DNA of 64,000 bases from Defluviitalea saccharophila (GTDB lineage Bacteria > Bacillota > Clostridia > Lachnospirales > Defluviitaleaceae), in NCBI RefSeq assembly GCF_038396635.1, contig NZ_CP121687.1:2594592-2658591 (forward strand). Direction: 5' to 3'. The translations under genes were made by a program, and so were the position numbers. Under the pieces are notes generated by a model. It worked only from the letters and a program-made list of their open reading frames with translations, was not told where the DNA came from and searched no databases. Each line of letters starts with the position of its first letter. The stretch's first letter is position 1. Positions 17,213 to 25,219 of the stretch are shown here, one piece after another.

Positions 17213-17657
17213 TATTTACAAAGCCTTTGTTGATGCAATAAATAATGTATTTAAACTGGTTCTTAATATCTCAGATATTTCCGTTCATTCGTCTGAGGAA
17301 TTTACATGCGATGGCGAGATTGATATTGCAGTTGGGATTGTTGGAGAACTCCAGGGAGAAGTTCTTTACAGATTCCCGGTTACTACCTCTCTTAGTATGG
17401 TAAATATCATGAGTGGTATGGAGTTTGAGGATGTGGATATCTTCGTGACTTCTGCCATATCAGAGATTGCTAATATCATTAGCGGTAATGTTCTTACTTC
17501 ACTTTCCGATGATATGCAGAAATATGATATCTTAGATATCTTACCTCCGGTGCAAAGCAGACCTGATGATTCTAAGGCATATGAGATAGAATCAAGCTGC
17601 CGTGTTTCCACATCAATCGGGGAAGTTTTTCTTAAAATAGGATTAAATCCAGCGTAA
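17202..17657 (+). CDS. CheX-like chemotaxis phosphatase
   Basis: CheX proteins dephosphorylate CheY-P. The product (about 151 residues) has the CheX fold pattern: MVDDIYKAFVDAINNVF, ISVHSSEEF, GIVGELQGEVLYRF and the active-site ExxN in SEIANIISGN. The ATG at 17202 is chosen since the run of G at 17188-17192 is about 10 bases upstream; ATG 17196 is also possible. It overlaps the hemerythrin gene by 11 bp. No che operon is nearby, though a chemoreceptor lies at 30464. Confidence 0.8.
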   Translation: MVDDIYKAFVDAINNVFKLVLNISDISVHSSEEFTCDGEIDIAVGIVGELQGEVLYRFPVTTSLSMVNIMSGMEFEDVDIFVTSAISEIANIISGNVLTSLSDDMQKYDILDILPPVQSRPDDSKAYEIESSCRVSTSIGEVFLKIGLNPA

Positions 17658-17666
17658 CGCCATCAA

Positions 17667-17718
17667 AAGGTTTCCAGAATTTCAGTAAGTATAACTGATA
17701 GATGGAAACCTTGTTTTT
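17667..17718. repeat. terminator-like hairpin repeat, copy 4
   Basis: AAGGTTTCCA at 17667-17676 pairs perfectly with TGGAAACCTT at 17703-17712, followed by GTTTTTT. The loop holds TTTCAGTA...AACTGAT as in copy 1. It ends the hemerythrin-CheX transcript. Confidence 0.8.
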
Positions 17719-17934
17719 TCTTGAAAATGGATTTATTTTATTGAATTACAACAAAATAGTTATAATATTTAGAAATATCTAAAAAACAGATTATCCTTTC
17801 GTATAATTATTTACGCATTTTATGATAGAATTTAATCATATCAGATATACAAATATTGTGATATAGTGTTATATAATAACTTATAGATTGTAGATAAGCG
17901 AAAACAGTATTCTGGTAAGAATTAAAAACAATCT

Positions 17935-17972
17935 AAGACTGATACTCATCTCAGCGGTAAGAGTATAGTCTT
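17935..17972 (+). promoter_or_regulatory. leader hairpin before DMT permease gene
   Basis: AAGACT-G-ATACTC pairs with GAGTATAGTCTT (12 bp, one bulged G). It is followed by AAAAAATTTTTT, so it could act as an attenuator for the next gene. The remainder of the 17713-18015 gap is AT-rich. Confidence 0.5.
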
Positions 17973-18015
17973 ACGAACAAAAAATTTTTTGAACTTGATG
18001 GAGGACGTTCAGAAA

Positions 18016-18909
18016 GTGAATGCTCATACAAATGACAAGAAATCATACATTATGCTGATTTCATCTTTACTCATTGTGGGATCCATCGGCATTTTTAGAA
18101 GGTATATACCCTTATCTTCGGCATTGATTGCTTTTTTTCGTGGACTGATAGGTTCTGTTTCTCTATTTGTTTTTATTAAGCTGCGAAAGACAGGACGATG
18201 GCAAAGAATAGAAACAAAAAACCTCGTTGGACTGATGATAAACGGAGCTTTTCTAGGAATCAATTGGATTTTGCTTTTCGAGGCATTTAATTATACAACC
18301 ATTGCAAAGGCGACCCTTTGTTATTACATGCAGCCTACGATTGTTCTATTGCTTTCTCCTCTAGTTTTTAAAGAAAAACTGACAGTAAAAAAGATACTAT
18401 GCGCGTTGGTTGCACTCTTTGGTATGATATTCGTTTCTGGTGTTATCGGCGTGGATGTGGTACAAGCAGAAGAACTGAAAGGAATTCTGTTCGGCATTGG
18501 AGCTGCAGGTTTTTACTCACTGGTCGTTATCCTTAATAAGAAAATCGCTGATGTGGATGCTTATCAGAAAACCATTATTCAGTTAATCTCCGCGGCTGTT
18601 ATTCTGATTCCATACTTGATCATCATAGAAGATTTTAAGGACATTGTTTTTAATGCAAGTCTTGTTTTGCTGCTTCTGATTGTGGGAATCATTCATACCG
18701 GCGTTGTATATGCACTTTATTTTGGAAGTATGAGTGGGTTAAAGGCGCAGACTATTTCTATTCTCAGTTATATAGATCCCGTTGTGGCGATGATTGTATC
18801 TGCACTCATCCTTGGAGAAAGGATGACTCTATGGGGTATTATTGGAGCTGTGTTGATCATAGGTTCAGCAATTGTAAGTGAATTGGAGCCAAAACGGAAG
18901 AAAATATGA
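18016..18909 (+). CDS. EamA/DMT-family permease
   Basis: Ten hydrophobic segments in two EamA halves (SLLIVGSIGIFRRYIPLSSA, LGINWILLFEAFNYT, GVVYALYFGSMSGLKAQTIS, ILGERMTLWGIIGAVLIIGS) define a drug/metabolite transporter. The GTG at 18016 is chosen because GGAGG at 18001-18005 is 10 bases upstream; in-frame TTG 17989 lacks a ribosome site. Substrate unknown. It is followed after 47 bp by a MATE efflux gene, so the two may be one transcript. Confidence 0.82.
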   Translation: MNAHTNDKKSYIMLISSLLIVGSIGIFRRYIPLSSALIAFFRGLIGSVSLFVFIKLRKTGRWQRIETKNLVGLMINGAFLGINWILLFEAFNYTTIAKATLCYYMQPTIVLLLSPLVFKEKLTVKKILCALVALFGMIFVSGVIGVDVVQAEELKGILFGIGAAGFYSLVVILNKKIADVDAYQKTIIQLISAAVILIPYLIIIEDFKDIVFNASLVLLLLIVGIIHTGVVYALYFGSMSGLKAQTISILSYIDPVVAMIVSALILGERMTLWGIIGAVLIIGSAIVSELEPKRKKI

Positions 18910-18956
18910 GTAAAATTTTCTAGCAAAAGAATATATCGGGGAAAAGGAGAATAAGA

Positions 18957-20354
18957 ATGAAAGACATACCTATAGATACAAAGGCAAGGGGCAATCCACT
19001 AGGTTATGCACCCATACTTGGACTAATTAGCAAGTTTGCCATTCCTTCTATTATCAGTATGCTGGTTGCAGCAGCCTATAATATTACAGACCAGATCTTT
19101 ATTGGCCGTTTGGTAGGTATGCTTGGTAATGGTGCGACTAATGTAGTCTTTCCTGTTGTAACCTTTACAACGGCATTTGCTCAGCTGATTGGTGTGGGAA
19201 CTGCTTCAAACTTCAATATTAATATGGGTGCTAAAAGAGAGCAGGAAGCAAAAAGTTTTATCGGAACAGGGATTACCTTGATGTCCATCATTGGGCTATT
19301 CATCTTTTGTATCGTATACGTGCTGAAAAGACCGATTCTGCTTCTTTGTGGTGCCACAGAGAATGTACTTCCCTTGGCAATGATATATTTAGGCATTACA
19401 GTTATAGGACTCCCATTCCAACTCTTTACTACAGCCAGCAGTACTTTGATTCGAGCTGACGGCAGCCCCACGTATTCTATGATTTGCACTGTTACAGGTG
19501 CTATATTGAATGTGTTTCTTGATTGGTTATTCATGTATGTCTTTGGCTGGGGAATTAAAGGCGCTGCGACGGCAACAGTGCTTGGACAATTCCTATCCTT
19601 TTTCCTTTGTGCAATTTACTATCTTAAATTCAAGACCTTTAAAATCACCCGAGAAATGCTAAGTATAAAATGGCTTTATGTAAAACAGATTATAAAACTT
19701 GGAACCTCTAATTTTATTAATCATACCATTATGATGCTTGTAAACATTGTCTTAAATAATAGCCTGAAAACCTATGGCGCTATGTCCATTTATGGCAGTG
19801 ATATTCCCCTAGCAGTATCCGGTGTTATTGCAAAATTAAACAGCATTCTCTCTGCTGTGTCCATTGGGTTGGCTCAGGGCTGCCAGCCAATTTTAGGCTT
19901 TAATATGGGGGCAAAAAATTATTCCCGAGTGAAGGAAACTTATAAAAAGGCTGTTTCCATCGCCATATCTATTAGTATTCTAGCTTTTATTTTGTTCCAG
20001 GGCTTTCCCAGACAAATTACCGGAATTTTCGGAAATGGAAACGAGCTATATTTTCAGTTTGCAGAGCAATATATGAGAATTTATATGTTCATGGTATGTG
20101 TTTTTGGGGTACAGCCATTGACAATTAATTACTTTACTGGTACGGGAAATGTGAAACAGGGGATTTTGCTGTCCTTATCTAGGCAAGGGTTCTTTCTCAT
20201 TCCTATGCTTCTTATTTTGCCGCAATTTTTAGGACTGACGGGTGTTCTTTATGCAGGACCTATAGCAGATTTCATGGCTTTCCTTTTGTCTGTTACCATG
20301 ATCACCTTAAACTTCAGAAAATTAGATTCACAGCAAAGCTTGGCCAATAAATGA
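18957..20354 (+). CDS. MATE-family efflux transporter
   Basis: The 465-residue protein has twelve hydrophobic segments in two homologous halves and MATE signatures such as AAAYNITDQIFIGRLVG, FNINMGAKREQEAK and GCQPILGFNMGAKNYSRVK. MATE proteins export cationic drugs or metabolites by Na or H antiport. Length fits the family. GGGGAAAAGGAG lies 5' of the ATG. It lies 47 bp after the DMT permease gene. Confidence 0.9.
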   Translation: MKDIPIDTKARGNPLGYAPILGLISKFAIPSIISMLVAAAYNITDQIFIGRLVGMLGNGATNVVFPVVTFTTAFAQLIGVGTASNFNINMGAKREQEAKSFIGTGITLMSIIGLFIFCIVYVLKRPILLLCGATENVLPLAMIYLGITVIGLPFQLFTTASSTLIRADGSPTYSMICTVTGAILNVFLDWLFMYVFGWGIKGAATATVLGQFLSFFLCAIYYLKFKTFKITREMLSIKWLYVKQIIKLGTSNFINHTIMMLVNIVLNNSLKTYGAMSIYGSDIPLAVSGVIAKLNSILSAVSIGLAQGCQPILGFNMGAKNYSRVKETYKKAVSIAISISILAFILFQGFPRQITGIFGNGNELYFQFAEQYMRIYMFMVCVFGVQPLTINYFTGTGNVKQGILLSLSRQGFFLIPMLLILPQFLGLTGVLYAGPIADFMAFLLSVTMITLNFRKLDSQQSLANK

Positions 20355-20399
20355 TATCAAAGTACTTAATTAAATAAATAATCATTAAGGAGGAAGTAA

Positions 20400-20880
20400 A
20401 TGAATACTTTAATAGTTTATTCAAGTAAATACGGGTGTACAGAGCAATGTGCCAAAATACTTTCTGAAGAGCTTAAGGGTGAAGCTGACCTAATCAATTT
20501 AAAGAATGTAAAAGATATAAATATTTCAAAATATGATACTGTTATTATCGGCGGTTCAATATACATTGGTAAAATACAGAAGGAAGTAGCAGGATTCTGC
20601 GCAAAGAATCTGGATATACTTAAAGAAAAAAATTGGATTATTTATTTGTGGTATGCAGAAAGAAGAAGAGATCCAAAGTGAATTAAACAATAATTTTCCT
20701 CCTGAACTGCTTAAAATTGCTGTAGCAAAAGAACATTTTGGAGGAGAATTTAGATTTGATAAAATGAACTTCCTTGAAAGAATGGTCGTTAGGAAAGTAT
20801 CCAATATATCCTCTGATCAATCAAATATATTAAGAGATAACATTAACAAGTTTGCCAAAGCAATGAAGGAAGCTATTTAG
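20400..20880 (+). pseudogene. flavodoxin gene with frameshift in an A7 run
   Basis: The first frame encodes a flavodoxin N-terminus (TLIVYSSKYGCTEQCAK, the FMN phosphate loop, then IIGGSIYIGKIQKEV) and derails after LKEK at an A7 run (20626-20632). The shifted frame continues the family pattern GLFICGMQKEEEIQ through FGGEFRF to 20880. Removing one A restores a protein of about 160 residues of the HemG-like flavodoxin type. It is either a true mutation, a sequencing error, or slippage. AAGGAGG precedes the ATG. Confidence 0.8.
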
Positions 20881-20895
20881 TGAGGAGGGATTAGT

Positions 20896-21111
20896 ATGAA
20901 TCAAAATACTATAGGTGGCATATTGTTGATTTTAATTGGCGTTTTTCTTGGGTTCATAACATATAAGAAATACAGTTTATTTTGGAATATCATTAATACA
21001 AGATTATTAAGAAAACTTTTAGGAGATACTGTTACATCTATCATTTTGTATATTGTTAGTATTGTACTTATTGTTACTGGTGTGATCTTAACATTAGGAT
21101 TTGCCCGTTAA
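20896..21111 (+). CDS. small membrane protein
   Basis: The 71-residue product has two membrane helices (about 5-24 and 46-68) joined by a basic loop with KKY and RLLRKLLGD. GAGGAGG lies just upstream of the ATG and the gene follows the flavodoxin by 15 bp, so they are probably co-transcribed. I recognise no family. Confidence 0.6.
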   Translation: MNQNTIGGILLILIGVFLGFITYKKYSLFWNIINTRLLRKLLGDTVTSIILYIVSIVLIVTGVILTLGFAR

Positions 21112-21188
21112 TTAGGTTAGAAATTGAACAACTTGATCATATATATAGTTTTACTCGTTAAAATATATAATTATTATAATTATACAAA

Positions 21189-21218
21189 TTGACAATGTAA
21201 ATCGGATTATATTATAAT
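21189..21218 (+). promoter_or_regulatory. sigma-A promoter of the amino-acid ABC operon
   Basis: TTGACA at 21189-21194 and TATAAT at 21213-21218 are 18 bp apart. The roughly 90-base leader has a short TCAAC-GTTGA stem followed by TTTTT, which could attenuate. Confidence 0.75.
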
Positions 21219-21314
21219 ATCGCTTATAGTATTGAGGTAAAAGGCTTTTTGACATACCCAGTCAACAACGGGTTGATTTTTATACTAATAAATTTTAAAA
21301 GAAGGAGAATAATT

Positions 21315-22139
21315 ATGAAGAAAATTTTAGCGTTAATTTTATCGACACTTTTAATCAGTAGTGCAGTACTCACAGGATGTGGTTCTCAAAATAACCAAAA
21401 TACAGCAGACCAATCCTCCAATACTGCAGAAACATCACAAAATTCCAACAGCACATCAAGCGATAAAGTATGGATTATCGCGACAGACACTGTATTCAAG
21501 CCATTTGAATACACCAATGAAAACAATGAATTTGTAGGTATCGATGTTGATTTATTGGCAGCTATTGCAGAAGATCAAGGCTTTAAGTATGAATTACAAA
21601 GTCTTGGCTGGGATGCAGCAGTTGCAGCAGTTCAGGCAGGTCAGGCAGATGGCCTTATTGCAGGAGCAACAATCAAGCAAGAACGTATTGATTCTGGCTG
21701 GATTTTCTCCGATGGATATTACAATGCAACTCAGACATTTGTTGTGGCTGAAGGTAGTGACATTAAGAGCTTTGAAGATCTCAAAGGAAAAAATGTTGCA
21801 GTTAAAAATGGTACAGCAGGTGCTGACTTTGCAAACAGCTTAAAAGATCAATATGGATTTACAGTGACTGTTTTTGAAGATTCACCTACAATGTATCAGG
21901 ATGTAATTCTTGGAAACAGTGCAGCATGTGTAGAAGATACTCCAATTATGGCGGTTTCTATTAAAGAAGGTAACTTGCCTCTTATGATTCCTGAAGGAAT
22001 GGAAAGCGAAGGCGCTCCTTATGGTTTCGCTATTATGAATGAAGCTAACCAAGAATTGCTGGATATGTTCAATGCCGGACTTGCAAACATTAAAGCAAAC
22101 GGAAAATACGATGAAATTCTTAATAAGTATTTAAAATAG
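21315..22139 (+). CDS. polar amino-acid ABC transporter substrate-binding lipoprotein
   Basis: ATG 21315 follows AGAAGGAGAAT. The 274-residue protein has a lipoprotein signal (LISSAVLTGCGS), an Asn/Ser/Thr-rich linker, and the periplasmic-binding family 3 pattern: IATDTVFKPFEYTNENNEFV, GIDVDLLAAIAED, AGATIKQERIDSGWIFSDGYY and LKGKNVAVKNGTAG. It would capture a polar amino acid such as glutamine or histidine and pass it to the permease and ATPase encoded next. A terminator and a palindrome follow, which would keep the binding protein more abundant than the membrane parts. Confidence 0.9.
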   Translation: MKKILALILSTLLISSAVLTGCGSQNNQNTADQSSNTAETSQNSNSTSSDKVWIIATDTVFKPFEYTNENNEFVGIDVDLLAAIAEDQGFKYELQSLGWDAAVAAVQAGQADGLIAGATIKQERIDSGWIFSDGYYNATQTFVVAEGSDIKSFEDLKGKNVAVKNGTAGADFANSLKDQYGFTVTVFEDSPTMYQDVILGNSAACVEDTPIMAVSIKEGNLPLMIPEGMESEGAPYGFAIMNEANQELLDMFNAGLANIKANGKYDEILNKYLK

Positions 22140-22161
22140 TCGTATATTTAGTTGACAAAGG

Positions 22162-22197
22162 ACGTGAGAAACTGTTGCAGGTGTCTCACGTTTTTTA
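22162..22197 (+). terminator. intra-operon terminator after binding-protein gene
   Basis: ACGTGAGA pairs with TCTCACGT, followed by TTTTTT. Read-through would be needed for the permease gene downstream. Confidence 0.75.
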
Positions 22198-22237
22198 TTC
22201 CATAGGAAATTGCTGCGGATTTCCTATGGAATAAAAA
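22192..22237. repeat. palindrome repeat head without tail
   Basis: TTTTTATTCCATAGGAAAT and ATTTCCTATGGAATAAAAA are perfect 19-bp arms around an 8-base loop. The core TAGGAAAT is shared with the copies at 14934, 24341 and 54913, while the outer bases differ but still pair. Confidence 0.8.
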
Positions 22238-22280
22238 GTTCTTAATAATTTTGAGGGATAAAATATAGGGGTGATTACGG

Positions 22281-22949
22281 ATGATTATGATTATTGAAAA
22301 GTACGGTTCCATGCTGATGCAGGCATTGGGAAAAACTTTATTGCTTACTCTATTATCATTGTTTTTCGCCATGATAATCGGATTGATTTTTTCTTTGATG
22401 AATGTTGGGAAAAATAGATTTTTTAATTTTATAGGTACGGCATATGTTGACGGGGTACGAGGGGTTCCTTTGATTGTTTTGGCTTACTTTATTTATTTTG
22501 GTGTACCAGCCGGAGTTAAAATGATGGGGGTACAGGATTTTAGATTATCTGCCCTTCAGGCGGGTACCATTGCACTGGCGATGAACTGTGGTGCTTATAT
22601 GGCAGAGATCATTCGTGCAGGGATTGAAAGTGTGGATAAAGGACAGATGGAAGCCAGCAGAAGTCTTGGTTTAAGTTATGCGAAAAGTATGCGACTGGTA
22701 GTGCTGCCGCAAGCTATTCGCACAATGGTTCCCTCTATTATCAATCAGTTTATTATTACCTTAAAAGATACCTCCATTCTTTCTGTTATTGGGTTCCCTG
22801 AGCTTACCAATTTGGGAAAAACCATTAGTGGAAATACTTTTAAGAGTTTAGAAACCTGGGCGATTATTGGTATTATGTATATGATCGTTATTGTTACACT
22901 CAGTAAGGTTGCTAAGAGGATTGAAAGGAGGATTAACTTTGGCAGATAA
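22281..22949 (+). CDS. polar amino-acid ABC transporter permease (HisM family)
   Basis: The 222-residue membrane protein has about five helices and the HisM/GlnP pattern: [39 protein letters not shown] and the EAA loop [20 protein letters not shown] followed by PQA. It forms the channel of the amino-acid importer. Its stop overlaps the start of the ATPase gene by 11 bp. Confidence 0.92.
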   Translation: MIMIIEKYGSMLMQALGKTLLLTLLSLFFAMIIGLIFSLMNVGKNRFFNFIGTAYVDGVRGVPLIVLAYFIYFGVPAGVKMMGVQDFRLSALQAGTIALAMNCGAYMAEIIRAGIESVDKGQMEASRSLGLSYAKSMRLVVLPQAIRTMVPSIINQFIITLKDTSILSVIGFPELTNLGKTISGNTFKSLETWAIIGIMYMIVIVTLSKVAKRIERRINFGR

Positions 22950-23679
22950 AAAGATTAAAATCCATGTGGAAAATTTAAAGAAAAACTTTGGTAAATTAGA
23001 AGTTTTAAAGGATATCAGCATTGATATTTTTGAAGGAGAAGTTGTTGTTTTAATAGGTCCTTCTGGAAGCGGAAAATCTACCTTCCTTCGCTGCCTTAAT
23101 CAATTGGAGGTTGCTACAGACGGTAAGATTATTGTTGATGGAAAAGATATTACGGATAAACATACAGATATTAATAAAGTACGTGAAAATATCGGGATGG
23201 TGTTCCAACATTTTAATCTTTTCCCCCATAAAACTGTCTTAGAAAATATCATGCTTGCTCCGGTAGAGTTAAAAATTATGACCAAGCCAGAAGCTAAAGA
23301 AAAAGGCATGCAGTTATTAAGACGTGTTGGTTTGGATTCAAAAGCAGATGCGTATCCAGCTCAGCTTTCAGGGGGACAGAAGCAGCGTATAGCGATTGCA
23401 AGGTCACTGGCTATGAATCCTGATATTATGCTTTTTGATGAACCTACATCAGCGCTGGACCCTGAAATGGTAGGAGAAGTTTTAGCTGTTATGAAAGAAC
23501 TGGTGGCAGACGGTATGACCATGGTTGTTGTAACCCATGAAATAGGGTTTGCAAAAGAAGTTGCGGACCGAGTTGTCTTTATGGATGGTGGCTATATTGT
23601 AGAACAGGGACCACCTCAAGAAATTTTTGTAAATCCCAAGGAACCCAGAACAATTGATTTCCTAAATAAGGTTTTATAA
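22939..23679 (+). CDS. polar amino-acid ABC transporter ATPase (GlnQ type)
   Basis: A TTG at 22939 is the start: AAAGGAGG at 22924-22931 is 7 bases upstream, and an earlier in-frame ORF start lies inside the permease gene. Motifs are Walker [11 protein letters not shown]-loop [11 protein letters not shown], signature LSGGQKQR, Walker [15 protein letters not shown] and switch VTHE. At about 246 residues it is a full-length GlnQ-type subunit that powers the importer encoded by the two preceding genes. Confidence 0.93.
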   Translation: MADKKIKIHVENLKKNFGKLEVLKDISIDIFEGEVVVLIGPSGSGKSTFLRCLNQLEVATDGKIIVDGKDITDKHTDINKVRENIGMVFQHFNLFPHKTVLENIMLAPVELKIMTKPEAKEKGMQLLRRVGLDSKADAYPAQLSGGQKQRIAIARSLAMNPDIMLFDEPTSALDPEMVGEVLAVMKELVADGMTMVVVTHEIGFAKEVADRVVFMDGGYIVEQGPPQEIFVNPKEPRTIDFLNKVL

Positions 23680-23699
23680 TCTATTAGGGAGGATAGAGT

Positions 23700-24284
23700 A
23701 TGAAAAAAATTATTACAATTAGCCGTGAATTTGGAGCTGGCGGAGGAGAAATCGGTCTCAAAGTAGCGCAGGCCTTGAATTATCACCATTATGATAAAGA
23801 GCTGATTCTTAAAGCTGCAAAGGATTCGCAAGTAGATGTAGAGAGTCTGTTAAAATGGGACGAGAGAGTGCCGAGGGAATTTGGATTTGCTCAGAGCCTT
23901 TTTGATTTTTATAACAGGCCGCTGAGTGAAAAACTTTTTGATGCTCAACAACGGGTGATTAAAGCCATCGCAGAAAAAGGCAATTGTGTTATTGTTGGGC
24001 GAAATGCCAATGCTATTTTAAAAGAATACGATCATGTACTCCATGTATTTGTTCATGCCGATTTTTATTGGCGCCTTAATCGTATGAAGGGTAAAATGCC
24101 TGATGCAACTGAGCATAAGATTAGTGAACAAATCCGTGCCATAGATAAAATGAGAAGAAAATACTGTACTTATTATACCAATACAGAATTTGGAGTTGCA
24201 GATTATTATGACGTTTGCTTTAATACATCTAAGTTAGGAATTGATGCATGCGTAGAGATTATCTGTAATTTGGCAAAGCAGTAA
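23700..24284 (+). CDS. cytidylate-kinase-like family protein
   Basis: The product begins KKIITISREFGAGGGEIGL, the P-loop-like start of the cytidylate_kin2 family, followed by LNYHHYDKELI and later NCVIVGRNANAIL. The loop lacks a standard GKST, as in most of this family, whose substrate is not established. It sits 20 bp after the ABC ATPase with GGGAGGA before the ATG, so it is the last gene of that operon; its link to amino-acid import is unknown. Confidence 0.85.
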   Translation: MKKIITISREFGAGGGEIGLKVAQALNYHHYDKELILKAAKDSQVDVESLLKWDERVPREFGFAQSLFDFYNRPLSEKLFDAQQRVIKAIAEKGNCVIVGRNANAILKEYDHVLHVFVHADFYWRLNRMKGKMPDATEHKISEQIRAIDKMRRKYCTYYTNTEFGVADYYDVCFNTSKLGIDACVEIICNLAKQ

Positions 24285-24299
24285 TGACCATAAATAAAA

Positions 24300-24343
24300 G
24301 CGCCTTACTAGGAGAGACTTTCTCTAAGTAAGGCGTTTCTTTT
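24300..24343 (+). terminator. terminator of the ABC operon
   Basis: GCGCCTTACT pairs with AGTAAGGCGT, with a nested AGAGA/TCTCT stem and TTTCTTTTT tail. Confidence 0.85.
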
Positions 24344-24476
24344 TACTGCATAGGAAATTCCTCCGAATTTCCTATGCAGTAAAAAGCCCTCAGGGTAGAA
24401 TGCACACTTGCGCATATTGTATTCTGTCGGCCTTGCCGAACGCTCGGCGCGAGAGTTTCGTAATGGACACTTTTTC
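24341..24476. repeat. long palindrome repeat with GC-rich tail, copy B
   Basis: Perfect 20-bp arms TTTTACTGCATAGGAAATTC and GAATTTCCTATGCAGTAAAA flank CTCC. The tail has GCCCTCAGGGTAGAATGCAC, CGCATATTGTATTCTGTCGG, CGAACGCTCGGCGCGAGAG and TTTCGTAATGGACACT, the same order as copies A and C. Confidence 0.85.
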
Positions 24477-24483
24477 TTAGTTT

Positions 24484-25026
24484 TCAGGCGAATAGATCAG
24501 TTTTTCTATTAATCATAGTGTCAAACAGTTTATGGATCCCACATTTCCAGCATAATAACATTCCGAATATAGCCCCAATTGCGCCCTGAGCTATTTCGTA
24601 CGGGAGTTTAACCATAGCGTATTCAAAGGTACTGTATACATAGATTTTCCCCAGGGTATACCCTATTACCATAATGACTGCCCCAATGGTTACCCCTATG
24701 CCTGATGCAAGGATAGGTTTGCTTTTCAGTATCTTGTGAGAAAATACAGATATGACAGCAGCTTGGAGACCATGGGTAACGAGGGAGACAAACATTGGAG
24801 CCGGATAAAAGAGAAGGTCCCCCAGAAAAGATCCAACCCCTCCTACTACAAAGGCTTCAAAGGGATTTAGTAAGATAGCTGCAAGACTTATTACAACATC
24901 GCATAAATACAGACGTCCGCCCGGAACAGGGATTCCAAAAGAACTTAGGGCAATATTCATTGCCATTAATACACCGGTTACTGTTAATCGAATGGTAGTT
25001 ATTTTTCTGTATTGCTTTTGACTCAT
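24484..25026 (-). CDS. ECF transporter S component
   Basis: The 180-residue membrane protein has about six helices and the S-component hallmarks: RLTVTGVLMAMNIALSSF, VPGGRLYLCDVVISLAAIL, FVVGGVGSFLGDLLFY and FVSLVTHGLQA. S components bind a vitamin or similar micronutrient and dock with a shared EcfAAT module encoded elsewhere. The closest-looking class is the broad folate/pantothenate-type group, but I cannot fix the substrate. ATG 25026 lies behind AAGGAGG; an in-frame ATG upstream has none. No riboswitch was recognised in the short leader. Confidence 0.82.
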   Translation of the reverse strand: MSQKQYRKITTIRLTVTGVLMAMNIALSSFGIPVPGGRLYLCDVVISLAAILLNPFEAFVVGGVGSFLGDLLFYPAPMFVSLVTHGLQAAVISVFSHKILKSKPILASGIGVTIGAVIMVIGYTLGKIYVYSTFEYAMVKLPYEIAQGAIGAIFGMLLCWKCGIHKLFDTMINRKTDLFA

Positions 25027-25164
25027 TTGGGCTTCCTCCTTAACTTTTGATGCTCCAAATGATACCATCAACTTGGTACTATTAAAATAATCAGAACAGT
25101 TAAATTTTATATAACCAGATGTCTATTTCCATCGTTTGAGAGGGACGCCAAGATAGTTCCAATA

Positions 25165-25206
25165 TAAAAATAGCATTGATTAGGAAGACCTAACCAATGC
25201 TATTTT
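25165..25206. terminator. terminator between ECF and methyltransferase genes
   Basis: TAGCATTGATTAGG pairs with CCTAACCAATGCTA, flanked by AAAAA and TTTT, so it can serve the minus-strand methyltransferase gene upstream of it. Confidence 0.85.
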
Positions 25207-25219
25207 GCTTAAATGCAGG

